A stretch of 64,000 nucleotides of DNA from Gandjariella thermophila (GTDB taxonomy: Bacteria > Actinomycetota > Actinomycetes > Mycobacteriales > Pseudonocardiaceae), in the NCBI RefSeq assembly GCF_005405885.1, contig NZ_BJFL01000008.1, forward strand, positions 1 through 64,000, written 5' to 3'. Of the stretch, positions 30,521 to 39,275 are shown in pieces (position 1 is the stretch's first letter; every line of letters begins with the position of its first letter). The translations under genes and the position numbers were made by a program. Under the pieces are notes generated by a model. The model did no database searches. It was not told the origin of the DNA and saw nothing but the letters and a program-made list of their open reading frames with translations.

Positions 30521-30790
30521 TCACCGGCGCAGGCCGAGCCGCTGGATCAGCGACCGGTAGCGCTCGATGTCTCCCTTGGCGAGATAGTTGAGCAGCCGGC
30601 GGCGGCGGCCGACCATCAGCAACAGTCCTCGGCGGGAGTGGTGGTCGTGCTTGTGCACCTTGAGGTGCTCGGTCAGGTCGCTGATCCGCTTGGTCAGCAG
30701 GGCGACCTGAGCCTCCGGCGAGCCGGTGTCCTTCTCGTGGACGCCGTACTCGGCAAGGATGGACTTCTTCTGTGCGGTGGTCAGCGCCAC
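30521..30790 (-). CDS. rpsO: 30S ribosomal protein S15
   Basis: An 89-residue S15 of normal length, a primary 16S rRNA-binding protein needed for central-domain assembly. The family signature is present: [20 protein letters not shown] followed by [23 protein letters not shown] at 30790 has AGAGG six bases upstream. It is first in the rpsO-pnp-pepR-dapB gene order also found in M. tuberculosis. The leader contains small hairpins compatible with S15 autoregulation. Confidence 0.97.
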   Translation of the reverse strand: MALTTAQKKSILAEYGVHEKDTGSPEAQVALLTKRISDLTEHLKVHKHDHHSRRGLLLMVGRRRRLLNYLAKGDIERYRSLIQRLGLRR

Positions 30791-30824
30791 TCAGTACCTC
30801 TTTCATTCGCACGGTGCCGTGTGG

Positions 30825-30843
30825 CCCCGATCACAGATCGGGG
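30825..30843 (-). promoter_or_regulatory. Hairpin in the rpsO leader
   Basis: CCCCGATC and GATCGGGG pair perfectly around a 3-base loop, 35 bases before the rpsO start, next to a second small dyad (CACGGTGCCGTG). S15 represses its own mRNA through leader structures in several phyla, so this is a candidate site. Confidence 0.45.
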
Positions 30844-30928
30844 TAGTCAGTACCGGCCGCCACGGACCGCAGCCGGACCCGTTAACCGAGGGTAGCAGGT
30901 GCACTGCGGGGCCGTGGCGCACCAGGTG

Positions 30929-31462
30929 TCACGCGCCCCGGGCCACGTCCAGGGCGACGTGAGCCAGGTCGGTGTAACGGGGGCCGCCGGGCCGTAGCTC
31001 GCTTCGGACCAGCACCAACTCACCCGGGGTCCACCACGGTCCGGTGTAGTCGGCGAGCAGTGCGCGCAGCGCCGCACGGTCCGGCCGGCCGGCGGACCAG
31101 CGGGCCACCGTCAGGTGGGGCCTGAACTCGCGCGGGTCGTTGCCGGCGGCTTGGGCCACCCGGCGCAGCGCCCGCCGGCTGTCCTCGTCGGCGGTGCGCA
31201 CGCCCACCCACAGCACGCCGGAGAACGTGCCGCAGGCGGCCAGCCGAAGGGTGGGTGCGGGCAACCCGCGGGCCCGCCGGCGCAGCTTGGCCGCCCGCCG
31301 GTCCGGGTCGTCCTCGCCGTGGAACTTCATGGTGAGGTGCCAGCGCTCGGGCGGGATCCACCGGGCCCCGGCCGGTAGCTGCTCGCGGACCTCCGCCACC
31401 GCGGCGGCCAGGTGGGCCACCACGTCCTCGGGCAGCGCGAGCGCCGTGAACAGGCGGGCCAT
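30929..31462 (-). CDS. thpR: RNA 2',3'-cyclic phosphodiesterase (2'-5' RNA ligase family)
   Basis: ATG at 31462 gives 177 residues of the 2H phosphoesterase superfamily. The two catalytic motifs are WHLTMKFHGE near residue 41 and PHLTVARW near 115. ThpR opens 2',3'-cyclic phosphates on RNA ends and can ligate 2'-5' bonds in vitro. The frame extends further upstream, but that part lies inside a dispersed repeat and is not conserved. It is a single gene between rpsO and the repeat. Confidence 0.92.
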   Translation of the reverse strand: MARLFTALALPEDVVAHLAAAVAEVREQLPAGARWIPPERWHLTMKFHGEDDPDRRAAKLRRRARGLPAPTLRLAACGTFSGVLWVGVRTADEDSRRALRRVAQAAGNDPREFRPHLTVARWSAGRPDRAALRALLADYTGPWWTPGELVLVRSELRPGGPRYTDLAHVALDVARGA

Positions 31463-31467
31463 CAGTA

Positions 31468-31621
31468 CCTGTTCCGGAACGCGCGCCGCGATCGTGCCGC
31501 CGGGGAGCGACCGCGACACGCCACCCCGGTGGTGCCCGACCAGGCGCCCCGCCCCCGCGATCGCGGGGCTTCGCCCCGGCGCGTTCCCATACTCGTCATC
31601 GCAGGTCCGTCCAGCTCAGTG
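31468..31621. repeat. 160-bp dispersed element, copy 2 (lacking one end)
   Basis: Begins CCTGTTC at 31468 and runs in the opposite orientation to the 24416 copy. It shares the first 120 or so bases almost exactly with copy 3, which follows directly. It lacks the GAACAGG terminus, as if copy 3 had joined or recombined into it. Confidence 0.7.
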
Positions 31622-31781
31622 CTTGTTCCGGAACGCGCGCCGCGATCGCGTCGCCGGGGAGCGACCGCGACACGCCACCCCGGTGGTGCCCGACCAGGCG
31701 CCCCGCCCCCGCGATCGCGAGGCTTCGCCCCGGCGCGTTCCCATACTGGTCATCGCAGGGTCGGTCCGGTTCCGGAACAGG
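31622..31781. repeat. 160-bp dispersed element, copy 3
   Basis: Starts CTTGTTC (one change from copy 1) and ends GAACAGG at 31775-31781. It is exactly the same length, 160 bases, as copy 1 in reverse complement. Internal palindromes around CGCGATCGCG and a GGCTTCGCC hairpin are conserved. Confidence 0.75.
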
Positions 31782-31804
31782 CGGTCAGGAGGATGCCGTC
31801 GAAG

Positions 31805-32287
31805 CTAGGTTGCCCGGGCGGCCCGGCGGAGCAACTCGGCGAGCGTGCCGAACTCGTTCTCCGCCAGCAACGCGGCGGCCTCCATCAACTCGGTGGTGCC
31901 GGCGATGCCGCGCAGGAAGCCGATCGCGGCCCGCTCCGCGTGCCCGTCGTTGACCGGCAGCGACTCGTGGCTCACCGTGGGTTTGGCGTCCCGCACGTCA
32001 TCCAGCGCGCGCCGTAACGCGGCCGGGTCACCGGAGGCCACCTCAGGGGTGAGCACCTTGCGCTCCAGCATGATCATCCGAGCCAGCACGGCCGGGTTGC
32101 CGATCTTGGCCCGCCGGCCGCTCATCACCTGGCTGAGCATGGGCGCGCTGATACCCAGCACCTCAGCCAGGTGCGCCTGGGACACGTTGAACGCGACCAC
32201 CAGGCGACGCACTCGATCCCCGAGCGGTTCGCCGTACCACTCCCGCTGCAGGGCGAGATTCCGCTGGACGATCTTGTGCTCCTCCAC
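31805..32287 (-). CDS. Xre-type helix-turn-helix protein
   Basis: A 160-residue protein with a lambda-repressor-like DNA-binding domain (VSQAHLAEVLGISAPMLSQV, then MSGRRAKIGNPAVLARMIML) at residues 35-75. A mainly helical C-terminal half of unknown function follows. Single-copy relatives occur upstream of ribF in related actinomycetes. No ligand or target can be suggested. The next gene on this strand, ribF, starts over 1.1 kb away on the higher-coordinate side, so this gene has its own promoter or depends on ribF readthrough. Confidence 0.8.
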   Translation of the reverse strand: MEEHKIVQRNLALQREWYGEPLGDRVRRLVVAFNVSQAHLAEVLGISAPMLSQVMSGRRAKIGNPAVLARMIMLERKVLTPEVASGDPAALRRALDDVRDAKPTVSHESLPVNDGHAERAAIGFLRGIAGTTELMEAAALLAENEFGTLAELLRRAARAT

Positions 32288-32484
32288 CTTCGCCCTCTCC
32301 CACTCCCCGATTCCCCAGATCGGTCGTGGTCATCCTGCCATCGAGGGGCGCTCGTCCGGGCCGGAACCGGGTAACGTCGTCCCTTTTGACTCCGCGTGCG
32401 GGGTGCTCGGTGTCTGTTCCGCGGCCGCACCCTGGCGCGTCGCCGTGCTCGTCAGGGCGGGTTGGGCCGGTTCGGGACAGGCTG

Positions 32485-33447
32485 TCAGCCATCCAGCGCG
32501 CGCCGCGTCGCGGCCACGTCCCGGTCGATCTGCTCGACCAGCGCGTCCACCGAGTCGAACCGCTCCATGTCCCGCAGCCTGGTGACGAAGTCGAGGGCCA
32601 CTCGCTCGCCGTAGAAGTCCTCGGCCACGTCCAGCACGAACGCCTCCACCCGGCGCTCCCGGCCGGAGAAGGTGGGGTTGGTGCCGACCGAGACGGCGGC
32701 GGCCAGGGTGCGCTCCCTGCCGCCGGTGCGGTGCACGAAGTGGCAGGCGTAGATGCCGTCCGCCGGCACCGCGGCATGGCGCGGCGTGGACAGGTTCGCC
32801 GTGGGGTAGCCGAGTTCGCGGCCGCGCCCGTCGCCGCGCACCACGATGCCCTCCAGCCGGTGCGGCCGGCCCAGCGCGGACGCCGCGGACACCACGTCGC
32901 CGGCGTCGATGCACGCCCTGATGTAGGTGGAGGAGTAGGTGACCAGCTCCTCCCGGTCGTCCACCGGCTCCTTCGTGGAGACCAGCTCGGCGCCCTCGGT
33001 GACGAAGCCGAAACGGTGCCCGAGCTGGCGCAGCAGCTCGACGTTGCCGGCCGCGCGGTGGCCGAAGGTGAAGTTCTCGCCCACCACGACGGCGGCCACG
33101 TGCAGCCGTTCCACCAGGATCTCGTGCACGAACTCGTCGGCGGGCATGCGGGACAGCTCCACGGTGAACGGCAGCACGCAGAACACGTCCACGCCCAACT
33201 GCTCGACCAGCTCGGCCCGCCGGCGCAGGGTGGTGAGCTGGGCCGGGTGGCTGCCCGGCCGCACCACCTCGGCGGGGTGTGGATCGAAGGTCACCAGCAC
33301 GCAGGGCAGGCCGCGGTGCTCGGCCAGCCGCACCGCCTGGGAGATCAGCGCCTGGTGGCCGCGGTGCACGCCGTCGAAAACGCCGATGGTCACCACGCAC
33401 CGGCCCCAGCCACCGGGAAGGTTGTCCAGTCCCCGCCACCGCTGCAC
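32485..33447 (-). CDS. ribF: Bifunctional riboflavin kinase/FAD synthetase
   Basis: A 320-residue enzyme making FMN and FAD. The N-terminal nucleotidyltransferase domain has TIGVFDGVHRGHQALI (HxGH-like) at about residues 20-35 and VVGENFTFGHRAAG near 125. The C-terminal flavokinase domain has GDGRGRELGYPTANLS near 210 and FYGERVALDFVTRLRDMERF near 280. The truB-ribF order is conserved in actinomycetes. Confidence 0.95.
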   Translation of the reverse strand: MQRWRGLDNLPGGWGRCVVTIGVFDGVHRGHQALISQAVRLAEHRGLPCVLVTFDPHPAEVVRPGSHPAQLTTLRRRAELVEQLGVDVFCVLPFTVELSRMPADEFVHEILVERLHVAAVVVGENFTFGHRAAGNVELLRQLGHRFGFVTEGAELVSTKEPVDDREELVTYSSTYIRACIDAGDVVSAASALGRPHRLEGIVVRGDGRGRELGYPTANLSTPRHAAVPADGIYACHFVHRTGGRERTLAAAVSVGTNPTFSGRERRVEAFVLDVAEDFYGERVALDFVTRLRDMERFDSVDALVEQIDRDVAATRRALDG

Positions 33448-33495
33448 GCCGGCCAGCCTACGTCCCGACCGGTCACCGGCACGGTGAGGGACGCG

Positions 33496-34413
33496 TCACC
33501 CGGCGGGCAGCAGCACCACCACCGGCCTGGCGCGGGGGCCGTCGTCCACGGCGAGGGCTACGGCATGGCCGTCCGGGGCGAACACGCCGTAGGTGCCGGG
33601 AATGCCGGCCGCGCGCAGCCGCTGCCCGTGGGCCAGCGCGGCGGCCTCGGCCGGTGCCACGTCGCGGCGGGGGAACGCCACGGCCACCGCCTCGTCCATG
33701 TCCAGCGACAGCGACGGCCGCGCCTGCAGCGCCTCCAGGGTGCGCGCGTGCCGGAGGTCGAACGGGCCAACCCGGGTGCGGCGCAGCGCGGCGAGATGCC
33801 CGCCGACGCCGAGCGCCGCGCCCAAGTCGCGGGCGAGCGCCCGGACGTAGGTACCGGAGGAGCACTCCACCATCACGTCCAGTTCGGTGGCGCGCTCCAC
33901 GCGGCGCAGCGCCAGCAGGTCGAAGCGGTGCACGACCACCGGGCGCGGGGCCAGTTCGACGGCCTCGCCGGCGCGCACCCGCGCGTAGGCCCGCTTGCCC
34001 TCCACCTTGACCGCGCTGACCGCGCTGGGCACCTGCTGGATCTCCCCGGTGAGCGCGACGATCTCCGCGCGCACCGCCTCCTCGTCCACTGTGGACGCGT
34101 CTGCCTCGGTGAGTACCTCGCCCTCGGCGTCGTCGGTGGTGGTGGCCGAGCCGAGCCGGATGGTGGCCAGGTAGGCCTTGCTGTCCAGGGCGAGGTGCCC
34201 GAGCAGTTTGGTCGCGCGTTCCACGCCGAGCACGAGGACGCCGGTGGCCATCGGGTCGAGCGTGCCGGCGTGGCCGATCTTGCGGGTGCCCATGATCCGC
34301 CGCGCCCTGGCCACCACGTCGTGCGAGGTCATCCCCGGCGCCTTGTCGACGACGAGCAGCCCGGGCGGGACGGCGGGCCGGGACGAGCGCTTCGACGGGG
34401 AGGAACGGGACAC
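33496..34413 (-). CDS. truB: tRNA pseudouridine(55) synthase
   Basis: GTG at 34413 gives 305 residues. The catalytic Asp is in GHAGTLDPMATGVLVLG near residue 45; ATKLLGHLALDSKAYLAT and SCSSGTYVRALARDLGAALG-like sequence (here ECSSGTYVRALARDLG) are typical of TruB. It isomerises U55 in the T-loop of tRNA. The first 15 residues are Ser/Arg-rich and variable. A longer frame upstream overlaps the MFS gene in another register and was rejected. Confidence 0.95.
   Translation of the reverse strand: MSRSSPSKRSSRPAVPPGLLVVDKAPGMTSHDVVARARRIMGTRKIGHAGTLDPMATGVLVLGVERATKLLGHLALDSKAYLATIRLGSATTTDDAEGEVLTEADASTVDEEAVRAEIVALTGEIQQVPSAVSAVKVEGKRAYARVRAGEAVELAPRPVVVHRFDLLALRRVERATELDVMVECSSGTYVRALARDLGAALGVGGHLAALRRTRVGPFDLRHARTLEALQARPSLSLDMDEAVAVAFPRRDVAPAEAAALAHGQRLRAAGIPGTYGVFAPDGHAVALAVDDGPRARPVVVLLPAG
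34084..34096. repeat. 13-bp palindrome GTCCACTGTGGAC
   Basis: Exact copy inside the truB coding sequence. Confidence 0.7.
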
Positions 34414-34477
34414 GGCCGCACATCCTGCCGCACCCGGAACCCGCCGGCGCGACACGGGTCGCACCGCCGCGGCCGGC

Positions 34478-35824
34478 TCAGGCGGCCGGTTGCAGTTCCC
34501 GGGCCGGCTCGTCCGGAGTCGCGTCCCACCGGGTGCGGCGAAGGTGCACCGGCACCGCCTCGCCGCGCGCCTCGGCGGCGAACACCGCGGCACGGGCCCG
34601 CCGCCACCACACCGCGACCCGGCAGGTGCCGACCAGCAGCACGGCGGCCACCGACAGCAGCGCCATTCGGAACCCGGCCGCCGGTGCCCAGGCGTCCACC
34701 AGGCCGAGCAGCACGCCGACGCCGAGCGAGGCGACGGTGGTGGCGACGAACCCACCGACGTTGGCCACCCCGGTCGCGGTACCCACCCGGTGTATCGGGT
34801 TGTAGTCCCTGGCCAGGGCGAACGCGATGGCCGACACCGGACCGCCGAGCGAGAGCAGGGCGAAGGCGCACACGATCACCGCGGCCGGCACCCGGCCACC
34901 CGGCCAGCCCAGCAGCACCGCCCACGTGGTGATCGCGGTGGCCAGGAACCCGACGACCAGAGGCATGCGCAGTTCCGGCCGCCGCCCGGTGAGCGAGCCG
35001 ACCACCGGGTTGCCGACGATCTGCCCGATCACCAGCACGCCGAGCACGGTGCTCGCCAGGCGGGGGCTGAATCCCTGGGCGCGAACCAGGTAGGGAAGTC
35101 CCCACAGCAGGCCGAGCACCGTGGGCGTGGACATGGTGGAGAAGTGCACCCAGAAGCCGAGCCGGGTGCCGGGCACCCGCCAGGCCTGGTGCACCTGGCG
35201 CAGCACGGCGCGGAGCGGCACCGGCGTCTTCGCGGGCACGGGGACACCGGCCGGCACGTCCCGCAGCCGGGTGCCGGCGAGCGTGGCATAGCCGAGGGTG
35301 GCCGCGCCGACCGCGACGAACGTCCAGGTCCAGCCGAGCCCATCGAGCGCGAGGGTGAGCGGCACGGTGGAGATCAGGTTGCCCGCCGCGCCCAGCGCGG
35401 TGGTGAGCGAGACGACCATCGGGTAGCGCCACGCCGGGAAGTGCGCGGCGACCAGCCGCAGCACGCTCACGAAGGTCAGCGCGTCGCCGAAGCCGACCAC
35501 GGCGCGCGCGACCAGGCCGAGCGGGTAGGAGTGGGCGACCGCGAAGAGCAGTTGCCCGCTGCCCAGCAGCAGCGCGGCGGCGGTGAGCATGCGGCGCGGC
35601 CCGAACCGGTCCACCAGCAGTCCGGTCGGCACCTGCATGGCCGCGTAAACGCCGACCTGCAGCACGGTGAAGACGCCCAGTGCGGCGGGACCCACGCCGA
35701 AGCGAGCCGCGGCCGCGAGGCCGGCCACGCCGAGCGAGGTTCGGTGGAACACCGCCGCCAGGTAGACGGCCACAGCGATCGTCCAGACCAGCCACGCCTG
35801 CCGGGTGGCTCGCTCGACGGGCAC
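34478..35824 (-). CDS. MFS transporter
   Basis: A 448-residue major-facilitator protein with about 12 membrane segments. The GTG start has a very strong ribosome-binding site (AAGGAGG, six bases upstream). The loop 2-3 motif is LLVDRFGPRRML near residue 72; RVGTATGVANVGGFVATTVA lies near 340. It resembles the nitrate/sugar-phosphate-like or uncharacterised antiporter group; the substrate is unknown. A perfect 14-bp palindrome lies about 65 bases upstream and is a likely repressor site. Confidence 0.88.
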   Translation of the reverse strand: MPVERATRQAWLVWTIAVAVYLAAVFHRTSLGVAGLAAAARFGVGPAALGVFTVLQVGVYAAMQVPTGLLVDRFGPRRMLTAAALLLGSGQLLFAVAHSYPLGLVARAVVGFGDALTFVSVLRLVAAHFPAWRYPMVVSLTTALGAAGNLISTVPLTLALDGLGWTWTFVAVGAATLGYATLAGTRLRDVPAGVPVPAKTPVPLRAVLRQVHQAWRVPGTRLGFWVHFSTMSTPTVLGLLWGLPYLVRAQGFSPRLASTVLGVLVIGQIVGNPVVGSLTGRRPELRMPLVVGFLATAITTWAVLLGWPGGRVPAAVIVCAFALLSLGGPVSAIAFALARDYNPIHRVGTATGVANVGGFVATTVASLGVGVLLGLVDAWAPAAGFRMALLSVAAVLLVGTCRVAVWWRRARAAVFAAEARGEAVPVHLRRTRWDATPDEPARELQPAA

Positions 35825-35886
35825 GAAGATCCTCCTTGGACGGGTCGGAAGCGGGCGGCCACTGGGACCATCGGTGCGATACCTGG

Positions 35887-35900
35887 ATCGGTTAACCGAT
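35887..35900 (-). promoter_or_regulatory. Palindromic operator ATCGGTTAACCGAT
   Basis: A perfect 14-bp dyad, 63 bases before the MFS start. The central GTTAAC core resembles operators of LacI- or GntR-type repressors, but no such regulator is encoded in the window. Confidence 0.5.
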
Positions 35901-36542
35901 TACACGGTGAGCTTCGCCATATGGCCGCCCGCGGCGCCGCCGTCCGGACGCCTGGCTCGCCGCCGCGCCTCGCTACTCCGAACGGGTCATTTCGCGTGGC
36001 CGCCGCGGCGTGGAGCACGCCGGCACCACCAGCGACCTCCCCCGGTCGGTGGGGAAGGCGGAAAGAACCGGCCCACCGTGCGTAGAGGAATCACGTGTCC
36101 GGGTGCCACCTACCCGGGCCGGGCCGGTTTTTCGAGGCGCCGGCCGTATTCCCGGCACCGCCGAAACCGCGGAGTATGCCGGTTTTTTCGGGCGATTCAG
36201 GCGGTGCCCGACCCGGTCCGGTGACCGATGCGCGCTCTTGGTGAACGCCGGGACCGGCGCGATAACCCGTTCGAGGGTGCACGAATCGTCAATGTCCTTC
36301 TTTTTTCAACTACCATTGCGGCGCCGGTTGCCGCCCCATAGCGTCGAAGAGGCCATGCGGCCACCGGGAAACCCGAACAGTGATATTTCCGCCGAGCCCG
36401 GTTCGGCCGGCACGCACCACGCGGGTGGTGCGGCACGGGCCAGGACCGCCGGGGACGCGGCGGCGGTGCTGGACCGCCGCCGCGCCGAACCCGCCCCGCC
36501 TGGCGCTGGCCCGGCCGAACCGGCGAACGGCACCCGGCTACG
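35901..36542. other. Long gene-free stretch
   Basis: About 640 bases with no recognisable gene. It holds a small perfect hairpin CCGGGT/ACCCGG near 36101-36119, T-rich runs at 36128 and 36181, and a run of T and C near 36300. Short frames on both strands lack family features. It separates the divergent MFS promoter from the end of the DUF6875 gene; a small RNA is possible but not supported by any specific signal. Confidence 0.45.
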
Positions 36543-36578
36543 CCGCCGTCGCGGCGTGGGGCAACGCCGCGACGGCGG
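36543..36578 (-). terminator. Hairpin terminator of the decarboxylase operon
   Basis: A perfect 15-bp stem (36543-36557 with 36564-36578) and a 6-base loop begin 18 bases after the DUF6875 stop. There is no U tract, as is common in actinomycetes. Confidence 0.75.
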
Positions 36579-36596
36579 TGGGCTCGGGCGCGCGGG

Positions 36597-37241
36597 TCAG
36601 CCGGCGCCCACCAGGCGGCCGGCGAGTTGGGCGCGTGCGCGGGCCGGGATCGCCGGGGCGAACCGGGCCAGATACGCGTCCAGGCTGCCGTCGGAGTCGA
36701 GCAGGAACGGCAGGTCGGCGGCGAGCATGCGGCGGATGGCCAGCAGCGGGACCGGCGCGCGCAGCGGCCGGAAGTCCGGGTTCCACAGGCCGGGCGCCTC
36801 GCAGGTCGGGTGGAACTGCCCGATCATCAGCCCGCTGGCCACGAAATCCGGCTTGGCTTGCCGCTGCAGGTCATCCAGCGGTGTGGCGTCCTCGGGGTCG
36901 AATTCCGGGAGCAGCAGGAGAAAGGTGAGCAGTTGACGCTCGTTCTCCGCAAGCGTGCCGGCCAGTTCCTCGTAGTGCCGGCGTAACTCCTGGACGCGGG
37001 CGCCGATCTCGGCGATCCCACGCACCCCGCGCAGCACGGTGAGATAGAACAGGTTCCGCTGCTGGGACGGTTTCGTGTAGGGGCAGACGGGGCCGGTGCG
37101 GCCGAGTTCCGGGTGACCGGGAACCAGGAACTCCCGGCTCCACCGGACGATCTCGGTCAGCAGTGGGAGGTCACTGGCCGGCACGGTGCCGTGGTCCACG
37201 TCGCGTACCGACCAGAGTCGCGGTGTGCCGTTTTCACGCAT
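36597..37241 (-). CDS. DUF6875 domain-containing protein
   Basis: ATG at 37241 with an AAAGAAG-type site upstream gives 214 residues. Conserved-looking parts are HPELGRTGPVCPYTKPS near residue 40, then RNLFYLTVLRG, and a C-terminal GLMIGQFHPTCEAPGLWNP followed by PLRAPVPLLAIRRML near 150. I recognise this as the DUF6875 pattern; the function is unknown. No signal peptide or membrane segment is present. It is the last gene of a three-gene set after a GNAT and a PLP decarboxylase, and a strong hairpin follows it. Confidence 0.75.
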   Translation of the reverse strand: MRENGTPRLWSVRDVDHGTVPASDLPLLTEIVRWSREFLVPGHPELGRTGPVCPYTKPSQQRNLFYLTVLRGVRGIAEIGARVQELRRHYEELAGTLAENERQLLTFLLLLPEFDPEDATPLDDLQRQAKPDFVASGLMIGQFHPTCEAPGLWNPDFRPLRAPVPLLAIRRMLAADLPFLLDSDGSLDAYLARFAPAIPARARAQLAGRLVGAG

Positions 37242-37273
37242 GGGTTGGCCACTTCTTTCGATTTCTCTGGGGT

Positions 37274-37882
37274 TCAGCGGGTGGCCCCGGCCGGCCGCCA
37301 CAGCGGGCGCAGCGAAGGGCCGCCGGGAATCCGGATGTCCCCGCCGATCGGGGCGAAGCCGTGGCCGCGGGCCACCGCCTCGCCGCCGGGTGAGCTGGCC
37401 TCCGCATACGCGGCCAGCCCGGCCCGGTCGCAGTCGTCGAGGATGTGCCGGGCGACGCGGCCGAGGCTGCCGTGGCCCTGGCGCTCCGGGGCGACGCCGC
37501 CGAAGGCCAGGTAGAAATGCGGTCCGAGGTGCCGGGGATGGTGCTCCTCCTGCAGCCGGACGATGGTGAGCAGTGCGTCGGCGTACTCGCCGGCGACCTC
37601 GCCCAGCCGCGCGGTGAAGTCCGCCGGCGGCGCGGCGTCCGGCGGCAGGCCCAGCACCACGGCGTCCAGGTCGGCGGTGGTGAACGCGCCGCCCGCGGTC
37701 ACGGAGAGGTCGAAGAACAACCGGAAGAACGCAGGCACGATCTCCCGCCTGCGGTCCACGCTGGGAAACGCCCAGCGCATCGGGGCGTCGTCGAAGAAGG
37801 CGGCGGTCAGCACGCCAACCAGCGGTTCGGCGTCGCCCGGCCGGGCCGGGCGGACGAGCAGCGAGGAATCACGGGGCGGCAA
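37274..37882 (-). CDS. GNAT family N-acetyltransferase
   Basis: A 202-residue GNAT protein with VRPARPGDAEPLVGVLTAAF at the N-terminus, HFYLAFGGVAPERQGHGSLG (acetyl-CoA loop) near residue 121 and AYAEASSPGGEAVARGHGFA near 160. Its start overlaps the end of the decarboxylase gene by 14 bases, so the two are co-translated. It may acetylate the amine made by that enzyme, but this is inferred only from the arrangement. Confidence 0.86.
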   Translation of the reverse strand: MPPRDSSLLVRPARPGDAEPLVGVLTAAFFDDAPMRWAFPSVDRRREIVPAFFRLFFDLSVTAGGAFTTADLDAVVLGLPPDAAPPADFTARLGEVAGEYADALLTIVRLQEEHHPRHLGPHFYLAFGGVAPERQGHGSLGRVARHILDDCDRAGLAAYAEASSPGGEAVARGHGFAPIGGDIRIPGGPSLRPLWRPAGATR

Positions 37883-39245
37883 CGGAAACTCCCTGGTGCG
37901 CCAGTTCAGTCACTTTGGTGTGCAGCCGGGGCAGGTAGTCGTTGAACTCGGGTTTGATCAGCACGCTGCGCAGTACCCGGGCACCGTCGGCGTCCGCGAC
38001 CACATCCGGATGGCGGGCCAGGAAGGCGTTGGCGTCCGCGCGGAGCACGCTGAGGAAGACCGGATCCTGGGCGTCGGCCATGCCCCGGGCGAGCATCCGC
38101 GCCGAGGCCGCGTCGATCGCGCCGAGCGTGCCGGCCTGCGGGAAGTACGTGACGATGTCCAGGTCCGGTTGCTGGTACAGGGTCAGTTCCGGAGCGGCCC
38201 GGATCAGTTCCGCCCAGCGCAGGGCGGCACGCCGGCTGGCGGAGAGGACCGCGCCCAGACCGTCCGGGGTGAGCGGCAGCACCCGCAGCGTCAGCCACAG
38301 TGCGGCGGCCGCCGCGCCGGCCCGGGAGCACTCCAGGCTGATCTCGCCGAGGTGCACGCCGGCCGGGGTGAAGTAGGTGTACGGCGAGTCGTGCCGGTAG
38401 AACCGCGCGACCGACGGATCGGCGAACAGCACCGCGCCGCAGCCGTAGGGCTGCAGGCCGTGCTTGTGCGGGTCGACGGCGACCGAGTCGCACCGGCCGA
38501 TCGCCCGCCACGGCGCCGGGTCGAGCCCCTCGGCGCCACGGCTGCCCAGGATGGCGTAGAAGCCCCCGTAGGCGGCGTCCACGTGCAGCCGCACCCCGTA
38601 GCGCTCGCGCAGCACCAGGGCGTCGTGCACCGGGTCGACCGCGCCCAGCCCGGTGGTGCCGGCGGTGAGCACCACGGTGCCGACCGCGCCGGTCCGCAGC
38701 AGCGCCTCGAGGGCGTCGAGGTCCATCCGGCCGCGGGCGTCCACCGGCACCTCGTGGCCCCGCACGCCGAGCAGGTGGCACATCCTGCGGTGGGTGAAGT
38801 GGCTGTCCGCGCTGTAGGCGATGCCCCGGTCCGGGTGCGCCTCCCTGGCCACGAACAGCGCCTCGAGGTTGGCCATGGTGCCGCTGGTGGTGAGGTGGCC
38901 GAGGTGGTCGGGCAGGCCGAACATGCCGGCGATGGCCGCGACGGCCTCGCGCTCCATGTCCGCGGTGGCCGGACCGCCCTCCCTGGCGTGGTTGTTCGGG
39001 TTGACAAGCATCGCGGCGAGGTAGCCGACGACCGCGGCCGGGTGCGGCGGCTTGACCATCTGGCCGGCGTAGCGCGGGTGGAAGAACGGGTAGTTGTCCC
39101 GCATCCGCGCGGCGAACTCCGCGAAGGCGGCGGCGAAGCGCTCGTCGCTGACCTGGTGCGAGGGGTGGGGCGGGACGGGTCCGAACGGCCGTGCCCAGTC
39201 GTCGAAGCCCTCGACCGCTCGCCCCAGCCAGGATAAGAGATCCAC
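37869..39245 (-). CDS. Group II PLP-dependent amino acid decarboxylase
   Basis: GTG at 39245 gives 458 residues; an ATG at 39287 would add 14. It is a glutamate/aromatic amino acid decarboxylase-type enzyme: TTSGTMANLEALFVAR near residue 115, HVDAAYGGFYAIL near 215, and DSVAVDPHKHGLQPYGCGAV with the Schiff-base Lys near 260. It should release CO2 from an amino acid; the substrate is not evident. Its start faces the TetR gene across a shared control region with a 20-bp palindrome. Confidence 0.88.
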   Translation of the reverse strand: MDLLSWLGRAVEGFDDWARPFGPVPPHPSHQVSDERFAAAFAEFAARMRDNYPFFHPRYAGQMVKPPHPAAVVGYLAAMLVNPNNHAREGGPATADMEREAVAAIAGMFGLPDHLGHLTTSGTMANLEALFVAREAHPDRGIAYSADSHFTHRRMCHLLGVRGHEVPVDARGRMDLDALEALLRTGAVGTVVLTAGTTGLGAVDPVHDALVLRERYGVRLHVDAAYGGFYAILGSRGAEGLDPAPWRAIGRCDSVAVDPHKHGLQPYGCGAVLFADPSVARFYRHDSPYTYFTPAGVHLGEISLECSRAGAAAAALWLTLRVLPLTPDGLGAVLSASRRAALRWAELIRAAPELTLYQQPDLDIVTYFPQAGTLGAIDAASARMLARGMADAQDPVFLSVLRADANAFLARHPDVVADADGARVLRSVLIKPEFNDYLPRLHTKVTELAHQGVSVAAP

Positions 39246-39275
39246 AATGGCTCCACTGTCGATCGTGCAACGGAC

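Noticed and set aside
31468-31781. CRISPR-like array
   Set aside because: Only two long units with no short unique spacers and with terminal inverted repeats; this is a dispersed element.
36010-36936. 308-residue plus-strand frame and possible tRNA near 36100
   Set aside because: The frame is partly antisense to the DUF6875 gene; the candidate tRNA region lacks a cloverleaf with conserved D- and T-arm sequences.
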